From an uncultured beta proteobacterium (GTDB lineage Bacteria > Pseudomonadota > Gammaproteobacteria > Burkholderiales > Burkholderiaceae_C), in assembly GCA_903844215.1 (NCBI GenBank), contig CAIMSP010000018.1, positions 1 through 36,863 of the forward strand: DNA of 36,863 nt. Direction: 5' to 3'. Both the position numbers and the translations under genes were made by a program. Position 1 is the stretch's first letter. Every line of letters begins with the position of its first letter. Below, in pieces: positions 32,922-36,863 of this stretch. The notes under the pieces were generated by a model. The model did not search any database. It had not been told where the DNA came from and was given only the letters and a program-made list of their open reading frames with translations.

Positions 32922-35600
32922 ATGGACAAGCACTTTCTGACGTCACTCTTTTCCCCCAGCTCGCTCGTGGTCTTCTGCGGCAATGCAGATGACCCGGCCT
33001 CTCAGACCCCGCAAGCTCAGGTCTTGCTGGCGGCGCTCAAGGCGCAGCGCTTTGCCGGCAGCATCACCTTCATCGACGTGCACACCAGCGGCACCCTGGC
33101 CGATCTGGCGCATGCCACGGCAGACCTGGCGCTGATCGCGCTGCCTCCCAAGGATGTCGCCGCCGCACTGGAACTGGCCGGGCGCATCAAGTGCAAGTCG
33201 GCGCTGGTGGTGTCCAGCGGCCTGGACGCAGCCCAGTCGGCCGAGCTCAGCAAAATCGCGCGCCGCGACGGCATTCACCTGCTGGGGCCGAACGGCCTGG
33301 GCTTTCAGCGCCCGCATTTGCAGCTCAACGCCAGCGTCGCCGGGACGTTGGCGGTGCCGGGCTCGCTGGCGCTGGTGTCGCAGTCGGGCGCACTCACCTC
33401 GTCCATTCTGGACTGGGCTCGGAGCAACGGCGTGGGCTTCTCGGCCGTGGTCTCGCTGGGGCCGAACGCTTCCGTGGACATGGCTCAGGTGCTGGACTTT
33501 CTCGCCTCCGACGCGCACACGCACAGCATCGTGATTTACCTCGAAGGCATCACCCATGCGCGGCGCTTCATGAGCGCCTTGCGCGCAGCGGCCAACGCCA
33601 AGCCGGTGGTGGTGCTCAAGGCCGGGCGCAAGGCCGAAGGCAATCGCGCCGCGCTCACGCATTCGGGCTCCATCGTGGGCAGCGACGACGTGTTCGACGC
33701 GGCGTTGCGCCGCGCCGGTGCGGTACGCGTGCGCTCCTTTGTGGCCCTGTTCTCTGCGGCCAAATGCCTGGCCTCACGCTACCGACCGGTGGGGCGGCGT
33801 CTGGCCGTCATCACCAACGGCGGTGGCCCGGGTGTGCTGGCCGCCGACTGGATCAGCGAAATCAAACTGGAGCTGGGCGTGCTGTCGGCCGAACAGGTGA
33901 CGACGCTGCGGCCGGTGCTCGGTCCCATGGCCACGCTCAGTGATCTGATCGATCTGTCCGAAGAGGCCAGCGCCGAGCAGTTCCGCGCGGCCGTGGAAGC
34001 CGCCGGTCACGACCGTGCCATCGACGGCATCCTGGTGATTTATTCACCCAAGGTCGGCACCGACGGCGACGCCATTGCGCAGGCGCTGTCCGACGTGCAC
34101 ACCCGCGTCGGCAAGCCCCTGCTCACCTGCTGGATGGGCGACGCCACCGTGGGTGCGGCGCGCAGCATTCTGAAAGCGGCGGCCATCCCCAGTTTTCGCA
34201 CGCCCGAAGCGGCGGTCGGTGCCTTCGGCAACATCGCCTCCTTCTATCAGAACCAGCAATTGCTGCAGCAAACGCCGCCGCCCTTGTCGCATCTGGCCAA
34301 GCCCGACGTGCAAGGCGCGCGGCTGTTGATCGAGAGCGTTCTGGCCGAGCGGCGCAATGTGCTCACCGAGATGGAGTCCAAGGCGCTGCTGGCGTCGTTT
34401 CACATCCCCGTGAGCAAGACGCTGCTCGCGCGCAACGCGAACGAGGCCATGATGATCGCCTCGCAACTGGGTTTCCCGGTGGCGCTGAAGATCGACTCGC
34501 CCGACATCAGCCACAAGTCCGATGTGCAAGGCGTGGCGCTGAACCTCACCGGCGCCATGAGCGTGCGCGACACCTACACCGAGATGGTGCGCTCGGTGCA
34601 GGCGCTGCTGCCCCAGGCGCGCATCAACGGCGTCACGGTGCAAAAGATGTCGGGGCAAAAGCGCGGGCGCGAAGTCTGCGTCGGCCTGGTCACCGACGAC
34701 CCCTTTGGCCCGGTCATCACCTTTGGTGCCGGCGGCACGATGATCGAGCTGATCGACGACCGCGCCATGGAATTGCCGCCGCTGAACCAGTTCTTGGCGC
34801 GCCGCCTGATCGAGCGCTCCCGCGTGGCCCAGACGCTGGGTGAATGGCGCGGTGCGTCGGCCGCCGACGTGGACGCGCTCGAGCAGGTGCTGCTGCGCGT
34901 CTCGGAGATGGTGTGCGAGCTGCCCCAGCTGCGCGAGATGGACATCAATCCGATCATTGTGGATGAGTCCGGCGCGCTCGCCGTGGACGCGCGCATCGTG
35001 ATCCAGAGCGCGCCCGCGACGGCACGCAACTACAACCACCTGGCCATCCTGCCCTACCCCGCGCAATACGAGCAGCTCTGGCCACTGCGCGGCGGCGGCG
35101 ACTACACCGTGCGCCCGATCCATCCGGACGACGCGCAGATGCTGCAGGACCTGGTGCGCTCCATGTCGCCCGAGAGCCGCTATTTCCGCTTTGTCTCGAG
35201 CCTGCAGGAATTGCCCGCGACGCTGCTGTCGCGCTTCACGCTGATCGACTACGACCGCGAAATGGCCTTGGTCGCGCTGTACACGGATCGCACCACCGGC
35301 GCCGACGGCGAGAGCGTCGAGACCGAGCGCATCGTGGGCGTGTCGCGCTACATCACCAATCCGGACAGCAGCAGTTGCGAGTTCTCGCTGGTGGTGGCCG
35401 ACGACTTCAAGGGGCAGGGCCTGGGCTCACGCCTGATGCGCTCCATCATGGACGTGGCGCGCGAAAAAGGTCTGACCGAAATCGACGGCCTGGTGCTGGC
35501 GAAAAACCCCAACATGCTCAAGCTGATGAGGAGCCTGGGTTTTTCCGTCAAGTCCTTCCCCGAGGATGCGGACTTCAAGCTGGTGACGCAGGCCTTGTAG
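32922..35600 (+). CDS. Pat/PatZ-like protein: ADP-forming acyl-CoA synthetase domains fused to a GNAT acetyltransferase
   Basis: This 892-residue protein combines a CoA-binding and ligase-CoA region (residues ~1-450: LLGPNGLGFQRP, SQSGALTSSILDWA), an ATP-grasp domain (~480-690: FPVALKIDSPDISHKSDVQGVALNL, GREVCVGLVTDDPFGPVITFGAGGTMIEL, REMDINPIIVDE) and a C-terminal GNAT domain (~725-892: YTVRPIHPDDAQML, acetyl-CoA loop FKGQGLGSRLM). This is the architecture of Salmonella Pat / E. coli PatZ, which acetylate and shut down acetyl-CoA synthetase and other proteins. Unlike those, the ligase part keeps a histidine (His247 in LTHSGSIVGSDD) where ADP-forming ligases carry the phosphorylated His, so ligase activity might survive. 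GGAA lies just before ATG 32922. The stop is 19 bp from the convergent DUF465 stop. Confidence 0.92.
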   Translation: MDKHFLTSLFSPSSLVVFCGNADDPASQTPQAQVLLAALKAQRFAGSITFIDVHTSGTLADLAHATADLALIALPPKDVAAALELAGRIKCKSALVVSSGLDAAQSAELSKIARRDGIHLLGPNGLGFQRPHLQLNASVAGTLAVPGSLALVSQSGALTSSILDWARSNGVGFSAVVSLGPNASVDMAQVLDFLASDAHTHSIVIYLEGITHARRFMSALRAAANAKPVVVLKAGRKAEGNRAALTHSGSIVGSDDVFDAALRRAGAVRVRSFVALFSAAKCLASRYRPVGRRLAVITNGGGPGVLAADWISEIKLELGVLSAEQVTTLRPVLGPMATLSDLIDLSEEASAEQFRAAVEAAGHDRAIDGILVIYSPKVGTDGDAIAQALSDVHTRVGKPLLTCWMGDATVGAARSILKAAAIPSFRTPEAAVGAFGNIASFYQNQQLLQQTPPPLSHLAKPDVQGARLLIESVLAERRNVLTEMESKALLASFHIPVSKTLLARNANEAMMIASQLGFPVALKIDSPDISHKSDVQGVALNLTGAMSVRDTYTEMVRSVQALLPQARINGVTVQKMSGQKRGREVCVGLVTDDPFGPVITFGAGGTMIELIDDRAMELPPLNQFLARRLIERSRVAQTLGEWRGASAADVDALEQVLLRVSEMVCELPQLREMDINPIIVDESGALAVDARIVIQSAPATARNYNHLAILPYPAQYEQLWPLRGGGDYTVRPIHPDDAQMLQDLVRSMSPESRYFRFVSSLQELPATLLSRFTLIDYDREMALVALYTDRTTGADGESVETERIVGVSRYITNPDSSSCEFSLVVADDFKGQGLGSRLMRSIMDVAREKGLTEIDGLVLAKNPNMLKLMRSLGFSVKSFPEDADFKLVTQAL

Positions 35601-35619
35601 CCCGAGCCGGGTGGCTGCT

Positions 35620-35844
35620 TCAGGGGCGCGCCGCGCTGGCCTTCTTCAGCAGCACGTAGAGCTGGTCCTTGAGCAGCAGTTTTTCCTTCTTCAGCGTTTC
35701 GATCTCTTCGTGCGTTGCCGGTTCGGCGTGGTTGTCCATGCGCTTGATGCGCTGGTCCAGCGCGCTGTGCTGTTCAAACAGATGCGAGAAATGGGTGTCG
35801 CTGGTCTTGAGCTGGCTGATGAGATCGCGGAATTCAGGAAACAT
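35620..35844 (-). CDS. DUF465 (YdcH-like) small protein
   Basis: This 74-residue, mostly helical protein matches the DUF465/YdcH family: FPEFRDLISQLKTSDTHFSHLFEQHSALDQRIKRMD, then a short turn and EEIETLKKEKLLLKDQLYVLLKKA. Heptad-like leucines suggest a coiled coil. AAGGAG sits 7 nt before the ATG, the best ribosome-binding site in this part of the window, so expression may be high. It follows cysC by 21 bp on the same strand. Function unknown. Confidence 0.9.
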   Translation of the reverse strand: MFPEFRDLISQLKTSDTHFSHLFEQHSALDQRIKRMDNHAEPATHEEIETLKKEKLLLKDQLYVLLKKASAARP

Positions 35845-35865
35845 GCAAACTCCTTTGGATTGGCG

Positions 35866-36432
35866 CTATCCTACAACCAGCAGCCGTGCGGCGATCTGCT
35901 GCGCCAGCGCCAGCGCGTCAGTGCCGTCGGTCTGCAAGTGCAACTCGGGGTTCAGCGGCGCCTCGTAGGCGCTGTCGATGCCGGTGAAGTTTTTCAGCTC
36001 GCCACGTCGCGCCTTGGCATACAAGCCCTTGGGGTCCCGACGCTCACACTCGGCCAGCGGCGTATCGACAAACACCTCGCAAAACTCGCCCTGGGCAAAC
36101 AGCTCGCGGGCCCGTTGACGCTCCAGGCGCAACGGTGAAATCAGCGCCACCAGAACGATCAGGCCGGCGTCGCGCATGAGCTTGGCGACCTCGGCCGTGC
36201 GGCGGATGTTTTCCGCGCGGTCGGCCTGCGTGAAACCCAGGTCGCGGCTGAGCCCCAGGCGCAGCAGGTCGCCGTCGAGCAGGCAGGTGTGCAGGCCGCG
36301 CGCGCGCAATTGCTGCTCCAGCGACTGCGCGATGGTGGACTTGCCCGCACCCGATAAGCCGGTGAGCCAGATGCAGCGTGGACCCCGCCCTGAGGCCGCT
36401 GCGGCGCTGGTCGGGTTGTCGCTGGCGCTCAT
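35866..36432 (-). CDS. cysC: CysC, adenylylsulfate kinase
   Basis: This 188-residue APS kinase would phosphorylate adenosine 5'-phosphosulfate to PAPS, the sulfuryl donor. Walker [10 protein letters not shown] is at residues 25-33. The APS-binding segments are present: [51 protein letters not shown], and [25 protein letters not shown]. Two positions differ from the common DGDNVRHGL form (Leu for Asn and for His), while Arg is kept. No CysN/CysD lies alongside; the overlapping upstream frame looks like a sulfotransferase end, so PAPS was probably meant for sulfation rather than for assimilation alone. ATG 36432 overlaps that frame's stop as ATGA. Confidence 0.92.
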   Translation of the reverse strand: MSASDNPTSAAAASGRGPRCIWLTGLSGAGKSTIAQSLEQQLRARGLHTCLLDGDLLRLGLSRDLGFTQADRAENIRRTAEVAKLMRDAGLIVLVALISPLRLERQRARELFAQGEFCEVFVDTPLAECERRDPKGLYAKARRGELKNFTGIDSAYEAPLNPELHLQTDGTDALALAQQIAARLLVVG

Positions 36433-36689
36433 GGCGATGACTTGCTCGATGGGTCATTGCGCTGGCAGTACCAGGCGCAGGCGGTCTCGAGCTTCGCCTG
36501 AATGCGGGGCGCGACCTCGTGTCGCGTGGGTTTGGGAATCTGCTGCGCCTGCTTGGGCCGGTACTTCATGTGGTAGTGGCTGTCGCTCTCCTGGACACCC
36601 AACGCGAGCTGGTTCGGATTGATCTCGAATGGATCCAGCCCAAGCCAGGTGTGGCGATGCGGCAGCCAGGCCGCAGCCGGTTCAATCAT
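36429..36689 (-). pseudogene. Probable C-terminal remnant of a sulfotransferase
   Basis: An 86-codon frame ending in a 4-bp overlap (ATGA) with cysC. The stretch TWLGLDPFEINPNQLALG, then ESDSHYHMKYRPKQ and PRIQAKLETACAWYCQ resembles the C-terminus of PAPS-dependent sulfotransferases, which often read ESDSHYRxKY and end in AWYYQ. The rest of such a protein (about 250 residues, including the PAPS-binding P-loop near the N-terminus) is missing: an in-frame TGA lies 63 bp upstream of the first ATG, and it is the stop of a different frame. Tyr to Cys in AWYCQ may be decay. It could instead be a real small protein. Recognition is from memory of the family pattern, so confidence is moderate. Confidence 0.5.
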
Positions 36690-36752
36690 GATGCAGCCGG
36701 CGCAAGAAATCGGCGGCTTAAGTACTGGACAGTGCCAAGTTCTCGCTGCCGA

Positions 36753-36863
36753 TCACCCGGGTTTTTGAGTCAGCCGCAGAGTTGACAATTCCGTTGCCAA
36801 GTCAATCCAGCGCTCCATCAGGAGCTTCATGCGCTCGTAGTTCTTGAGCTGCTTGCGCACTGC
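36753..36863 (-). CDS. C-terminal end of an unidentified gene (runs off the window)
   Basis: On the minus strand a frame enters at base 36863 and stops at TGA 36755-36753. It gives 36 residues, a helical, charged end containing RKQLKNYERMKLLMERWIDL and LSTLRLTQKPG. The pattern of a short helix with alternating basic and hydrophobic residues is reminiscent of small accessory proteins of some insertion elements (DUF6788-like), but that is only a guess. If so, a mobile element's edge would lie between it and the sulfotransferase remnant. The 63 bp between the two frames show no clear signal. Confidence 0.35.
   Translation of the reverse strand, partial: AVRKQLKNYERMKLLMERWIDLATELSTLRLTQKPG

Overview
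The window is GC-rich, densely packed bacterial chromosome. Gene content and protein style (the five-step hut pathway with a branched-chain-type ABC transporter beside it, CbpA/CbpM, a proteasome-like Anbu protein, moxR-DUF58-tgpA) point to a betaproteobacterium of the Burkholderiales, most likely Comamonadaceae. That placement is inference from gene style; there is no rRNA in the window. I saw no tRNA, CRISPR array or intact insertion sequence.

Layout. (1) 2-5438 (+): the C-terminal part of a large RTX calcium-binding repeat protein, overlapping the gene for its type I secretion ABC ATPase/permease. (2) 5615-5857 (+): a small dual-CDGSH iron-sulfur protein, then a perfect 21-bp inverted repeat. 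(3) 5951-19419: a histidine-utilisation locus built around a divergent control region (15783-16184). Rightward are hutU-hutH; leftward are a periplasmic binding protein, two permeases and two ATPases, then hutC-hutD-hutI-hutG-hutF, with a DUF1439 lipoprotein last. Every step from histidine to glutamate plus formate is present. Two near-identical TTGTATAGACAA sites, one at each divergent promoter, are the probable operators for the repressor HutC. (4) 19481-22899: a NAD-type isocitrate dehydrogenase (-), then a luciferase-like monooxygenase and an Old Yellow Enzyme (+). (5) 22908-31779 (-): cbpA-cbpM, an alpha/beta hydrolase, an Anbu peptidase, MltB, a TgpA-type transglutaminase, DUF58 and MoxR. 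(6) 31799-35600 (+): an HDAC-family deacetylase and a Pat/PatZ-like acyl-CoA synthetase-acetyltransferase fusion. (7) 35620-36863 (-): DUF465, cysC, a probable sulfotransferase remnant and the end of an unidentified gene.

The most unusual structure is the gap of about 675 bp between DUF58 and tgpA, in what is normally a tight operon. Practically all of it (29157-29822) reads as one large imperfect inverted repeat: two diverged copies of the same sequence face each other, with a perfect 32-bp palindrome on the axis near 29486. One end touches the tgpA start codon and the other lies about ten bases from the DUF58 stop. Other points of note are the HutC operator pair, an Anbu gene away from its usual partners, a Pat-like protein that keeps the histidine of ADP-forming ligases, and the truncated sulfotransferase overlapping cysC.
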